Origin: Candidatus Enterococcus willemsii
GTDB lineage: Bacteria; Bacillota; Bacilli; Lactobacillales; Enterococcaceae
Length of the DNA: 64,000 nucleotides
Reading direction: 5' to 3'
NCBI RefSeq assembly: GCF_009933335.1
Contig: NZ_MAEL01000038.1
Coordinates: 19,060 to 83,059, forward strand
Under the pieces are notes generated by a model. It did not search any database. It was not told the origin of the DNA and was given only the letters and a program-made list of their open reading frames with translations. Positions 56,229 to 64,000 of the stretch are shown piece after piece (positions within the stretch are counted from its first letter, which is position 1; each line of letters begins with the position of its first letter). The position numbers were made by a program, and so were the translations under genes.

Positions 56229-57620
56229 TTATTCGTTACCGCTAATTACAGCTTCTGGATCATTCAATATTTCGCGATTTAATTCATTGATGCGGCTACT
56301 TGTCACCACACCAGCTACCATACTATCACTAACATTGACTAACGTTCTCGCCATATCAATCAATGGTTCAACTGAAATAACTAGACCCACAATCGCTACT
56401 GGAAGATTCATAGAACCTAAGACGATTAAAGAAGCAAACGTTGCGCCACCACCGACACCAGCAACACCAAAGGAACTAATCGTTACCACAGCTACCAACA
56501 TCAAGATGAATTGCCAATCGAATACATTGATTCCTACAGTAGGCGCAACAATTGTCGCAAGCATTGCTGGGTAAACACCAGCACATCCATTTTGACCAAT
56601 CGAAATCCCAAAGCTTCCAGCAAAGTTTGCTGTGGCCTCATCAACACCAAGTGCACGTCGTTGTGTCTCGATATTCATCGGTAACGTTCCTGCGCTTGAA
56701 CGAGAAGTAAAGGCAAAACTTAAAGCAGGGAAAGCTTTTTTGAAATAAGTAATTGGATTCACTTTGACACTTGTTAGTAACAAGGAGTGAACAATTAACA
56801 CTAAAATCAATGCTGCATAAGAAGCGATAATGAAGACACCTAGATTAATGATTGCTTCAAAATCACTCGTTGCTAAAACATTGGTCATTAATGCAAACAC
56901 GCCATATGGTGTCAAACGTAAAACAAGAGTTACAATACGCATCACAATTTTGTATAAGCTTTCCATCAAGTTATTAAACGTTTCTGCTTCTTTTGGCGAT
57001 TTACGTTTCACGCCAAGGTAAGCAACACCTACAAATGCAGAGAAGATAACCACACCAATTGTACTAGTTGCACGTGTTCCTGCTAAGTCAGCAAAGACAT
57101 TGCTCGGAATAAACGATAAAATTTGTTGTGGAATAGATAAATTTTCAACTTGGGCTTGTCGCTCAACAATTTCAGCAATTCGCGCTGTTTCCGCTGCTCC
57201 TTCTGTGAATGAAGCCCCATCTAAGTTGAATAACATGACCATACCAATCCCAATAAAAGCAGCAATCGCAGTCGTTCCTAATAAGACAGCCAAAGTTGTC
57301 ACGCTAATCTTACCAATATTGCCGCTTTCTTTCATACGTGTAAAAGCACTGACAATCGAAACAAATACGAGTGGCATAATTAACATTTGTAATAATGAGA
57401 CATAGCCTCTACCGACAAGGCTAATCCAATCCAGCGCTTGGGTCACAATTTCATGACCATTACCGAAAATCAGCTGTAAAGCCCCTCCAAAGATAATACC
57501 CGCAAATAGACCAGTAAAGACACGAGTTGAAAATTTGACATGTTTTTGTTGCATTCGATAAAAAACATAAAGCATACCTACAAAAATTGCTAAAATAAGT
57601 AGAATGAGCAGAGTTGTCAT
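56229..57620 (-). CDS. tcyP: L-cystine transporter TcyP (dicarboxylate/cation symporter family)
   Basis: A 463-residue membrane symporter, the length of Bacillus TcyP. It has about eight to ten hydrophobic segments, the family loop FTSRSSAGTLPMN (about 310-322) and GVGGGATFASL with the C-terminal DMARTLVNVSDSMVAG. It imports cystine and so feeds cysteine and sulfur pathways. The start at 57620 follows AAAGGAGG; the longer frame to 57647 is not needed. Its leader holds repeated TAGTGACC/TCACT elements. Confidence 0.88.
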   Translation of the reverse strand: MTTLLILLILAIFVGMLYVFYRMQQKHVKFSTRVFTGLFAGIIFGGALQLIFGNGHEIVTQALDWISLVGRGYVSLLQMLIMPLVFVSIVSAFTRMKESGNIGKISVTTLAVLLGTTAIAAFIGIGMVMLFNLDGASFTEGAAETARIAEIVERQAQVENLSIPQQILSFIPSNVFADLAGTRATSTIGVVIFSAFVGVAYLGVKRKSPKEAETFNNLMESLYKIVMRIVTLVLRLTPYGVFALMTNVLATSDFEAIINLGVFIIASYAALILVLIVHSLLLTSVKVNPITYFKKAFPALSFAFTSRSSAGTLPMNIETQRRALGVDEATANFAGSFGISIGQNGCAGVYPAMLATIVAPTVGINVFDWQFILMLVAVVTISSFGVAGVGGGATFASLIVLGSMNLPVAIVGLVISVEPLIDMARTLVNVSDSMVAGVVTSSRINELNREILNDPEAVISGNE

Positions 57621-57680
57621 TTCATTTCCTCCTTTGTTTTCACGCAAAATGACAAGTCCGTCAAGGGAAGTAAAGGTTCC

Positions 57681-57742
57681 TAGTGACCATTCTTCAACAG
57701 TTCACTCTAATGAAAATGCGTGTGAAAGAATCATTAGTGACC
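57681..57742. promoter_or_regulatory. Repeated and inverted elements upstream of tcyP
   Basis: TAGTGACC occurs at 57681-57688 and 57735-57742. TCACTCTAATGA (57702-57713) can pair with TCATTAGTGA (57731-57740) over a 17-nt loop. The right arm abuts the start point. It may be an operator cluster or a 5' RNA hairpin. I cannot match it to a named regulator. Confidence 0.45.
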
Positions 57743-57747
57743 GTTTC

Positions 57748-57776
57748 ATTATATCGAAGGTAAAAACGAATGTCTA
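57748..57776 (-). promoter_or_regulatory. tcyP promoter
   Basis: TAGACA (57776-57771), a 17-nt spacer and TATAAT (57753-57748) on the minus strand. Confidence 0.7.
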
Positions 57777-57832
57777 ATAGATGACCTTCGATTCATATAT
57801 TTTTCTAACTTTTTATAAGTGAATAAATTCAA

Positions 57833-57878
57833 AAAAAGACTTTTAGACATGTCCACCACATTCTAAAAGTCTTTTTCA
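57833..57878 (-). terminator. Terminator of pepC
   Basis: AAAAAGACTTTTAGA pairs with TCTAAAAGTCTTTTT around a 14-nt loop. Confidence 0.88.
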
Positions 57879-57905
57879 TCCAATTATAATATTACTATAT
57901 CAACA

Positions 57906-59234
57906 TTACGCTAATGCGCCCATTGGATCCCATGGCGATAAGACAGTTGGTTCTGCTTCAAAAGCAGCTAATTGTTCCGCAGTCAATAAATCTTTGCGTA
58001 CCACGATTTGGTAAGTAAACTCATCCATCCAAGCATCACTTGCCACAAAGAAACCTTTGTCACCGACTTTTTCGCCCCAGCTATTTTCAACTTTCCACTT
58101 AGTTGGTTGACCATCGACAATATCCACACCCGTTAAAACCATTGCGTGCGTCATTAGACTTTCACCATAATCCAAACGCTCAGCTTTGGTCATATCAAAA
58201 TCAATATCAAACAACTCATTCATTGCATACGCATCTAAAGACATGATTCCTGTGTCTCTTGTAGATGATTGACCGACATCACAGCCAAACCAAACTGTTT
58301 CACCTTGCTCTAATTGTGCAATGGCTAGTTTTTTAAACGTAGACATATCCACATTTAAATATTTGACTTCTTTGCCACCAACAACGTTTCCTAACATCTC
58401 TACAGTATATGATTGATTGTATGGTTTGTCGGTGGTTGGTGCATTAATGATACTTACATAATCATCTAAATTAACTCCTACATATTTGTCATAAAACGTT
58501 TGTGGCGTTAATTGACGATCAATATGATAGACTTGTTCTTCATCACGATATTCAAAATCAAATGTTTCTGGCGGTGTACCTAATGACATTGCCAAGAAAT
58601 TATAAACTTCTTGTAACATGGCTTCTTTTTGTTTTTGAATTTCTGTGACATTAGTCTCTTCTGCTACCATTTTACGAAGGACAGTTGCATCTTTGCGTAA
58701 TTTTTTATTCAAATAATTATTTAACTCGCGTGAGTTTGATGAATTACTACTTTCTGGCATCGCTGTTTTTGGAACCACACCATATTTTTGGAAGATAGAA
58801 ACAATCATATCCCATTGTCCACCATCTTGTTGTGGTGTTTGTAATAAGAAAGCCACTTTACGACTATCCAATGCTTGATCTGCTGTAGCTAAAATATTTT
58901 CATAAAAATAATTGGCTTTTTCATACTTATCCCAGAAGAATGTATAATTTTGAGATAATTCAAATTCTTTTAAATTGAATTGGTTTAACATTCTGTGACG
59001 GAAAGTATTCAAGGCTGCAAACATCCAGCAACGACCAGATTGTTTTTGATTGGCTACTTTTCCTGTTTTTACATCAACAGAGAATACCGGAACATTATTC
59101 ACTTCTGCACTCATATCTGCTGCGGATGCTTGAATGCCATTTTTTACGACAGCTCGTTGCAAAGCTGTTTGTTTTGGATTTTTTTGAAAGTTAGCAGCAA
59201 ATGTTTGTGTTAACTCTTGACGAATTTCAGACAT
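57906..59234 (-). CDS. pepC: Aminopeptidase C (bleomycin hydrolase family)
   Basis: A 442-residue papain-fold cysteine aminopeptidase, forming hexamers in the cytosol. The active residues are Cys69 (QSGRCWMFAAL), a His in SLMTHAMVLTG (about 359) and an Asn in KVENSWGE (about 380). It trims peptides taken up by the cell. Single gene, with its own terminator. Confidence 0.96.
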   Translation of the reverse strand: MSEIRQELTQTFAANFQKNPKQTALQRAVVKNGIQASAADMSAEVNNVPVFSVDVKTGKVANQKQSGRCWMFAALNTFRHRMLNQFNLKEFELSQNYTFFWDKYEKANYFYENILATADQALDSRKVAFLLQTPQQDGGQWDMIVSIFQKYGVVPKTAMPESSNSSNSRELNNYLNKKLRKDATVLRKMVAEETNVTEIQKQKEAMLQEVYNFLAMSLGTPPETFDFEYRDEEQVYHIDRQLTPQTFYDKYVGVNLDDYVSIINAPTTDKPYNQSYTVEMLGNVVGGKEVKYLNVDMSTFKKLAIAQLEQGETVWFGCDVGQSSTRDTGIMSLDAYAMNELFDIDFDMTKAERLDYGESLMTHAMVLTGVDIVDGQPTKWKVENSWGEKVGDKGFFVASDAWMDEFTYQIVVRKDLLTAEQLAAFEAEPTVLSPWDPMGALA

Positions 59235-59298
59235 ACATAAATCTCTCCTTTGTTTTTACTCTTTTATTCTACTCCTCTCTTTTTAGAAAAACAAATGA

Positions 59299-60318
59299 CT
59301 AAGATTTACCCGTGCTTTTTGCTTTTTTATGATGATACCCCAGTAATTTTTGTTCAACCGCTGCATACATCTGCCCGACTGGCTCACTCGCTAACAAATA
59401 AGTAAGCAAAATGCTACCCACGATCAGTGCCATTAACATCCAAACATTCAGTGATAATGATTGGATACCTAGTCCACGTAAACCTTGAATAATAAACCCA
59501 TGCAGTAAATAAGCCACTAATGTATACTGACCATAGGCTGTATAACGTTTCTGTTTCGTTGGTACACAAGCAAAAAATGCCAGTATACCGACACAAGCAA
59601 GACACCACGTCACAATACGTACAAGCGCTCCCCACTCAGGAAAGTTCAAAAAGTCTTCATAAGGCTTAGACCCAAAAAAGATATATTTATTCAGTCCACC
59701 CAATGAGTGAATTAAGCCATAAATTCCTACGAAGCCTAACGTCCACCACCATTTCTTACTAGAATGAATAAACTTATTTACCTTATCATGCGGTAAATAA
59801 TACCCCATTACAAAAAACGGTAAAAAGACAGCAGTTCGTTGCAACGTTAATTCCCTACCAAAAAATGGAATATACCCCACCAGTAAACTAACTAACAAAC
59901 TTACAGGAATACCAATTTTAGCTGGTACTTTCTCAAAAAAGTATAAAGATAATTGCCAAAAAAATGAGCTAATTAAAAACCACAAAGACCAATTTGGAAT
60001 ATGTAATTGGAATGAAAATTCTTTCGAACCAACTAGCCAGTAAAAAAAGGAATACAGCCACTGAAAAAAGATATAAGGCAATATAAATTTTTGAAAACTT
60101 ATACGTATCTGCATCCCTTTTTTTCTATCAAATGATTTCGCAAAATAACCAGAAATTAAAATAAATGCTGGCATATGGAAGGTATAAATCGAGAAGTATA
60201 AGTCTTGACTCCACGCTGTTTGTTCAATAAAAGGTTGAAGCAAATGTCCAAAAACAACCAACACCATTAATAAAAATTTTGCATTATCAAAAAAAGGATC
60301 TCGTATCTTTTTTGACAT
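59299..60318 (-). CDS. Membrane acyltransferase (acyltransferase 3 family)
   Basis: A 339-residue integral membrane protein with about ten hydrophobic segments. It begins RDPFFDNAKFLLMVLVVFGHLLQPF with the conserved His and has FHMPAFILISGYF, the pattern of the acyltransferase 3/fucose-4-O-acetylase type. It probably O-acetylates a surface sugar or polymer. Substrate unknown. No neighbour points to a pathway. Confidence 0.85.
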   Translation of the reverse strand: MSKKIRDPFFDNAKFLLMVLVVFGHLLQPFIEQTAWSQDLYFSIYTFHMPAFILISGYFAKSFDRKKGMQIRISFQKFILPYIFFQWLYSFFYWLVGSKEFSFQLHIPNWSLWFLISSFFWQLSLYFFEKVPAKIGIPVSLLVSLLVGYIPFFGRELTLQRTAVFLPFFVMGYYLPHDKVNKFIHSSKKWWWTLGFVGIYGLIHSLGGLNKYIFFGSKPYEDFLNFPEWGALVRIVTWCLACVGILAFFACVPTKQKRYTAYGQYTLVAYLLHGFIIQGLRGLGIQSLSLNVWMLMALIVGSILLTYLLASEPVGQMYAAVEQKLLGYHHKKAKSTGKS

Positions 60319-60426
60319 TAAATCACCGCCTTTTTATTTATACATTTAGTATACAGGACAAATATGACAAGTGTATGTCATTTTTACAAAAGAGAATAAC
60401 AATTTATTGCTAAAAAAGAAAAAAAA

Positions 60427-60460
60427 AGAACAAAAGTCATAAATAGACTTTTGTTCTTTT
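60427..60460 (-). terminator. Terminator after tRNA-Asn (copy 1)
   Basis: GAACAAAAGTC pairs with GACTTTTGTTC. On the minus strand it is followed by a long T-run. Confidence 0.88.
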
Positions 60461-60461
60461 A

Positions 60462-60535
60462 CTCCGGCAGTAGGACTCGAACCTACGACATCATGATTAA
60501 CAGTCATGCGCTACTACCAACTGAGCTATGCCGGA
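60462..60535 (-). tRNA. tRNA-Asn (anticodon GTT), copy 1
   Basis: A 74-nt cloverleaf. The acceptor TCCGGCA pairs with TGCCGGA, the anticodon loop is CTGTTAA, and the T arm contains GGTTCGAGTCC. No CCA is encoded. It is identical to the copy at 63883-63956. Confidence 0.97.
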
Positions 60536-60644
60536 ATAACTATATGTATAATAACAAGTTTCTTTAAATTTGGCAATAGAAAATTTATCATTTTTGTTAT
60601 TTTCTCTCAAATTTTGTTATGATAATAAATAAGGAGGTTTGCAC

Positions 60645-61163
60645 ATGTATCAATTAAAAAAAATTAGTTCTAATGATTATAAACAAGTCGATGAACTTAT
60701 TCATCAAGCATTCGAAAAATCTGACCATGGTTATACGGGAGAAGCCGAATTAGTTCGCAAATTACGAGAAGAAGCAAACTATTCCAAAGAGTTGGAATAC
60801 ATTGCCATACAAGACAATCAGATAATTGGCCACGGCTTATTAAGTGAAGTGACCTTGTATTCGGAGAATACAGAATTAATTGGTCTTTGTTTAGCACCTC
60901 TCTGTGTTCTACCAGACTATCAAGGCAACGGTGTGGGAAAAGCCTTACTTACAGCTTTAGAAAAGCAAGCGAGTGATTATCCATTTATTAGTATTTTAGG
61001 AGATCCTACGTACTATACACGTTTTGGTTATCAAATAGCGGCTAAATTTCATATTGAAGCACCTTTTCCAGTACCTACAGAAGCATATCTAATTAAGGAA
61101 CTACATCCTGCAAGCTTAGCCAATGTTTCAGGAACAATCAGTTATCCATCGGCTTTTAACTAA
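60645..61163 (+). CDS. GNAT acetyltransferase (YhbS-like)
   Basis: A 172-residue GNAT enzyme starting MYQLKKISSNDYKQV. The acetyl-CoA loop is YQGNGVGKALL (about 91-101), followed by ILGDPTYYTRFGYQIA, typical of the YhbS group. Substrate unknown. AAGGAGG precedes the ATG at 60645. It is a lone plus-strand gene between a tRNA and a convergent peptidase gene. Confidence 0.88.
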   Translation: MYQLKKISSNDYKQVDELIHQAFEKSDHGYTGEAELVRKLREEANYSKELEYIAIQDNQIIGHGLLSEVTLYSENTELIGLCLAPLCVLPDYQGNGVGKALLTALEKQASDYPFISILGDPTYYTRFGYQIAAKFHIEAPFPVPTEAYLIKELHPASLANVSGTISYPSAFN

Positions 61164-61289
61164 GAACATAGAGGGTGCTAATTATTCAAGAATGGTAGAC
61201 AATAGCTTACACAGATGTTGCTGAAAAAGCCATAGATTGTCAATTTAGTTTCTACCTCTCAACTGAGAATCCGCCCTTATGCTACCGCA

Positions 61290-61322
61290 AAAAACAGACG
61301 ATATCTTATCTAGGATGTCGTC
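61290..61322 (-). terminator. Terminator of the C39 peptidase gene
   Basis: GACGA-ATC pairs with GAT-TCGTC. On the minus strand it is followed by GTTTTTTG. It overlaps the stop codon. Confidence 0.6.
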
Positions 61323-62062
61323 TATTTCTCAAGGTAAAGTGACTGCTCCCCCATTTTTTGATACATTCTCTGAAAGTCTTGTTTATCTACTTTACGATGT
61401 TGATAACCAAACGGATCATTTACATAAACAAACTGCTCATCTACTCCTGTCATTACGGCAGCATGGCATAATGGACTCACTTGTACAATACCACTGGTTG
61501 TTTGCCAGAACCAAAGATCTTCTTTCTTTGGTACTTCAAAGTCAATCGTAGCAATCACCAGCACGGGTTTACCATTTTGTACCAACTGTTCTAATGCTTC
61601 AAATGGATGTTTACTATAGTTGATATGATACTCATTTCCAACAATTTTTTCAGCAACTTTTGCTAAAGGTTCTACTCCAACCCCCATCGCTTCATTGCCT
61701 TCTTTCATATTTCCTACAAATCCATCATGAGGATTACCCTTTAAACCATTTGCTAAATTTAGCGGTACATAGTCCAGTTCATCTGCTAATTGATTTTTAC
61801 TCGTTTGAAACCCATAATAACGTAAGAGCATGGATAAACTCGTTACTTCACAGCCGTTTTCTAGAGCATCGCCTTCAAATTGGTTTTCTAAAGGGACCTC
61901 AATGAACCGAACATTTTGCTCTGATGACACTACTTCAATTGAATGAGTATTGGGAAAATATGTAACGGTTGGTTTATATTTTTCAAAAATTACTATCGTT
62001 GTTAAACTACCGATGACAGCACCGAGTAAAAGAACACTTAAATAAAACTTTTTACGCTTCAT
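61322..62062 (-). CDS. C39-like cysteine peptidase, membrane-anchored or secreted
   Basis: A 246-residue protein with an N-terminal signal or anchor helix (about 5-25, FYLSVLLLGAVIGSLTTIVIF) and a C39-like peptidase domain (about 55-245). The Cys is in LENGCEVTSLSMLLRYYG and the His in LCHAAVMTGVDE. It acts outside the membrane on an unknown peptide. GGAGGG precedes the ATG at 62062. The family (PF13529-like) is common in Firmicutes, and its role is unsettled. Confidence 0.83.
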   Translation of the reverse strand: MKRKKFYLSVLLLGAVIGSLTTIVIFEKYKPTVTYFPNTHSIEVVSSEQNVRFIEVPLENQFEGDALENGCEVTSLSMLLRYYGFQTSKNQLADELDYVPLNLANGLKGNPHDGFVGNMKEGNEAMGVGVEPLAKVAEKIVGNEYHINYSKHPFEALEQLVQNGKPVLVIATIDFEVPKKEDLWFWQTTSGIVQVSPLCHAAVMTGVDEQFVYVNDPFGYQHRKVDKQDFQRMYQKMGEQSLYLEK

Positions 62063-62096
62063 TCGATATCCCTCCCTTAAACTATGATACATCAAC

Positions 62097-62138
62097 AAAA
62101 AAGCTCATAAACCCTAATATCATAGGATTTACGAGCTA
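62097..62138 (-). terminator. Terminator after tRNA-Thr
   Basis: AGCTC-TAAA pairs with TTTA-GAGCT. On the minus strand it is followed by TTTTTTG. Confidence 0.85.
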
Positions 62139-62145
62139 GAATTAA

Positions 62146-62218
62146 AGCCACCTGCCGGGCTTGAACCGGCGACCCCCACCTTACCATGGTGGTGCTCTAC
62201 CAACTGAGCTAAGGCGGC
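62146..62218 (-). tRNA. tRNA-Thr (anticodon GGT)
   Basis: A 73-nt cloverleaf. The acceptor GCCGCCT pairs with AGGTGGC (one G-T wobble), the anticodon loop is ATGGTAA, and the T arm contains GGTTCGAGCCC. No CCA is encoded. Confidence 0.95.
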
Positions 62219-62309
62219 AATAAAGTTATTTAACACAAGTATTAGAATACCTAATTTACGTTTATTTGTCAATCATTCTTTGCAAAAATTATAGCTAGAA
62301 ATAGAACGA

Positions 62310-63065
62310 TTATTGTTCTATTTCAGCTTGTAATATTTTAGCTAAGGTTGAAATCGATGGAGAGATGATTTCTGTATTTTGAATGCCAAGTTTCTTCGCT
62401 TGTTGCTCATTTCCCACAAAAAAACTTCTTTTAGCATTCTGCAATAATTGCGTATCATTACTATCATTTCCAAAAGCAACATACTCTTCTTTACCGATAA
62501 TTTCTTTTAAAGTTGTCCATTTATTAATATTCTTAGCCGTAATATCAATATTTCCTTCATGATTGTGAGTAATGATAGCCAGTTCTTGATGACTAAGCTG
62601 TTGATAAATTTCTGAATAAAGATGTTGTGGTACATTCAACAAGATAATCTTAATGGGTGTTTGGATTTGTTCAAAAGGAATCTTTTTAGCTAAAATTGCT
62701 GGGTCCAACTGCTTAAAAATTGGATTATTTTTTGCTACTTTTGCCGCATAATTCCATTGATCATCAATAATATAGTCTAATTGATACTCAGTAATCAGTT
62801 GTAAAATTTGAGCATAACTTTCTGCATTGATTTTTGAGATTACTTGAACTTTACTACCAATAGATACAACAGCCCCATTCCCTCCAATTAATGTATTTTC
62901 TAAAAAATCTGGAATAACTGGTAATAAATCACGAATTGGACGGGCCGAAGCAAATAATAATTGATGTTCAGAGTTATTTAATTTTTTTAGAATACTTAAA
63001 ATTTCTTGTTCAATAAATTGACCATTAAAACAAATTGTTCCATCTACATCAAACACATAATTCAT
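62310..63065 (-). CDS. HAD-IIB (Cof-type) phosphatase
   Basis: A 251-residue HAD hydrolase with motif I VFDVDGTI (about 4-11), motif II FASARP and motif IV FGNDSNDTQLL (about 200-210). Substrate unknown. It is 12 bp downstream of another HAD gene, so the two are likely co-transcribed. Confidence 0.88.
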   Translation of the reverse strand: MNYVFDVDGTICFNGQFIEQEILSILKKLNNSEHQLLFASARPIRDLLPVIPDFLENTLIGGNGAVVSIGSKVQVISKINAESYAQILQLITEYQLDYIIDDQWNYAAKVAKNNPIFKQLDPAILAKKIPFEQIQTPIKIILLNVPQHLYSEIYQQLSHQELAIITHNHEGNIDITAKNINKWTTLKEIIGKEEYVAFGNDSNDTQLLQNAKRSFFVGNEQQAKKLGIQNTEIISPSISTLAKILQAEIEQ

Positions 63066-63077
63066 TTAGGCACTCCT

Positions 63078-63719
63078 TCATTTTAATCTTGTTAAAAGTT
63101 CTATTGGTTGTAAAACAAGCTGATTCGCACCCGCGTCTATCAATTCTTTTTCATCGCCAAAACCATATAAAACTCCAATACTTTCAAGATTATTTTCTTT
63201 TGCACCTAAAATATCATGTTTACGGTCACCAATCATTACAATTGAAGATAGGTTTTCTAATTTTTCCATTGCTAATGCATATTGAATAACTGCCGCTTTC
63301 TCACTTCTGATACCAGCTAAATCAGCCCCATAAATGCCTGTGAAATAATCGCTGAATTTTAAATAATCTAATATTTTTTTCGCAAAATATTCTGGTTTAG
63401 AAGTAGCCAAAAAAAGATTTTTATCTTGTGAGAGTTTTTGTAAAGTCTCTTTCATTCCTTCGTACACAGCTACTTGATACATGCCCTCTTTTTGATATAA
63501 TTCACGATAATAACTAACAGCTAATTCAGCTTTTTCTTGTTCTAATCCGATACGAATGAACGATTCTAGTAATGGTGGACCTACAAAGGTTTTTAAGATC
63601 TCATTTGATAATTCATCTTTATTTAGCTTTCTCATCGCATAGTTAATAGATGCATAAATCCCCTGACTAGAATCGATAATTGTACCATCTAAATCGAATA
63701 AAATATTATCTTTTTTCAC
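63078..63719 (-). CDS. HAD-IA phosphatase (phosphoglycolate phosphatase-like)
   Basis: A 213-residue HAD hydrolase. Motif I is LFDLDGTIIDS, motif II is ATSKP, and motif IV is MIGDRKHDILGA. It resembles Gph/PpaX phosphatases. The GTG at 63719, 8 nt after AAGGAG, is the best start; a GTG at 63728 abuts that site. A TATAAT lies just upstream. Confidence 0.87.
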   Translation of the reverse strand: MKKDNILFDLDGTIIDSSQGIYASINYAMRKLNKDELSNEILKTFVGPPLLESFIRIGLEQEKAELAVSYYRELYQKEGMYQVAVYEGMKETLQKLSQDKNLFLATSKPEYFAKKILDYLKFSDYFTGIYGADLAGIRSEKAAVIQYALAMEKLENLSSIVMIGDRKHDILGAKENNLESIGVLYGFGDEKELIDAGANQLVLQPIELLTRLK

Positions 63720-63807
63720 AGCACTCACTCCTTATCTATCCTCTATTATACGTGTCTTATCTGAAAAATATACCCCTTTATATTCTATTTTTTATAACCA
63801 AAAAAAA

Positions 63808-63838
63808 ATGCATCTGGGATTCCTCCACAGATACGCTT
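63808..63838 (-). terminator. Second terminator downstream of the rrn/tRNA-Asn transcript
   Basis: ATCTG pairs with CAGAT within a GC-bounded hairpin, followed on the minus strand by TTTTTTTTT. It forms a tandem with 63848-63880. Confidence 0.65.
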
Positions 63839-63847
63839 ATAGACAAC

Positions 63848-63880
63848 AAAAAAAGATAACAATCTTCTGTTATCTTTTAG
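63848..63880 (-). terminator. Terminator after tRNA-Asn (copy 2)
   Basis: AAAAGATAAC pairs with GTTATCTTTT. On the minus strand it is followed by TTTTTTT. Confidence 0.88.
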
Positions 63881-63882
63881 AA

Positions 63883-63956
63883 CTCCGGCAGTAGGACTCG
63901 AACCTACGACATCATGATTAACAGTCATGCGCTACTACCAACTGAGCTATGCCGGA
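63883..63956 (-). tRNA. tRNA-Asn (anticodon GTT), copy 2, at the end of an rrn operon
   Basis: A 74-nt gene identical to copy 1 (60462-60535). It lies 25 bp downstream of the 5S rRNA 3' end, the usual 5S-tRNA-Asn order in enterococci, so it is cut from the rrn transcript. Confidence 0.97.
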
Positions 63957-63980
63957 ATAATATTTTATTTTTCAATAAAA

Positions 63981-64000
63981 TGCGTGGCGACGTCCTACTC
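63981..64000 (-). rRNA. rrf: 5S ribosomal RNA, 3' end only
   Basis: The last 20 bases of the window read on the minus strand GAGTAGGACGTCGCCACGCA, which is the 3' end of Firmicute 5S rRNA as I know it. The rest lies beyond the window. Confidence 0.88.

Noticed and set aside
57621..57760. S-box (SAM) riboswitch or T-box in front of tcyP
   Set aside because: Neither the S-box core nor the T-box GGTGGTACCGCG motif is present; only unassigned repeats are seen.
61279..61551. Plus-strand ORF of 90 codons opposite the C39 peptidase
   Set aside because: It is antisense to a well-supported gene with a recognisable domain, and starts within that gene's terminator.

Overview
The window is a chromosomal segment of a low-GC Gram-positive bacterium, almost certainly an Enterococcus. 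The support is the gene content and order: rpmE2-rho-murA, pyrG with a leader attenuator, glnRA, rpoY-rnjA, ezrA, Rex, lactose/cellobiose-family PTS genes, and CtsR, GlnR and cre boxes. I cannot fix the species. The left end is the end of an integrated conjugative element, and the right end runs into the 3' end of a 5S rRNA gene, so the window closes at an rrn operon.

Region 1 (1-~6630) is the right-hand part of a Tn916/Tn5801-family element. It starts two codons inside a ribosomal-protection tetracycline resistance gene that reads as tet(S), not tet(M). Then come a cysteine-rich KTR protein (orf6-like), a decayed UvrD/HelD-type helicase remnant, an orf9-type repressor on the minus strand, orf7 (sigma-like) and orf8, a 405-bp gene-free stretch, a small HTH protein divergent from an excisionase-like gene with two matching palindromes between them, and a phage/SaPI-type tyrosine integrase. 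The integrase is unrelated to Tn916 Int by eye. It ends 16 bp from the 3' end of rpmE2, the probable integration target.

Region 2 (~6630-28140) is core chromosome, mostly minus strand: rpmE2-rho-murA, a VOC dioxygenase-like gene, fba, pyrG behind a CTP-type attenuator, a UPF0340 gene, a vitamin kinase and ECF S-component pair, glnR-glnA, and glpQ-miaA-hflX. clpP is the main plus-strand gene, under a CtsR box. A GH73 cell-wall hydrolase and a heterodimeric ABC exporter follow.

Region 3 (~28140-38780) has rpoY-rnjA on plus behind a structured leader. On minus are a cold-shock gene, radC, a HAD phosphatase, folC, an acetyltransferase, valS and an aminotransferase; the last two are read from one T-box leader with a likely valine (GUA) specifier. 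tpx lies upstream.

Region 4 (~38880-57620) carries a catabolite-repressed PTS operon (EIIB, PRD regulator, EIIA, membrane protein, EIIC), rex, thiI with a cysteine desulfurase, ezrA, an aspartokinase, a MazG-like protein, a HAD hydrolase, a DUF72 protein, an asparaginase, an acyl-ACP thioesterase, a lone EIIC with a cre site on its promoter, and a TcyP-type cystine transporter.

Region 5 (~57900-64000) holds pepC, an acyltransferase, two identical tRNA-Asn genes, tRNA-Thr, a GNAT enzyme, a C39 peptidase, two HAD hydrolases and the 5S rRNA 3' end.

The most noteworthy points are the tet(S) element with an exchanged recombination module at rpmE2, its twin-operator switch, and a dense set of readable cis-regulators: the pyrG attenuator, the T-box, GlnR/CtsR/cre boxes, a terminator containing the radC ribosome binding site, and palindromes at tcyP and rpoY-rnjA that I could not assign.
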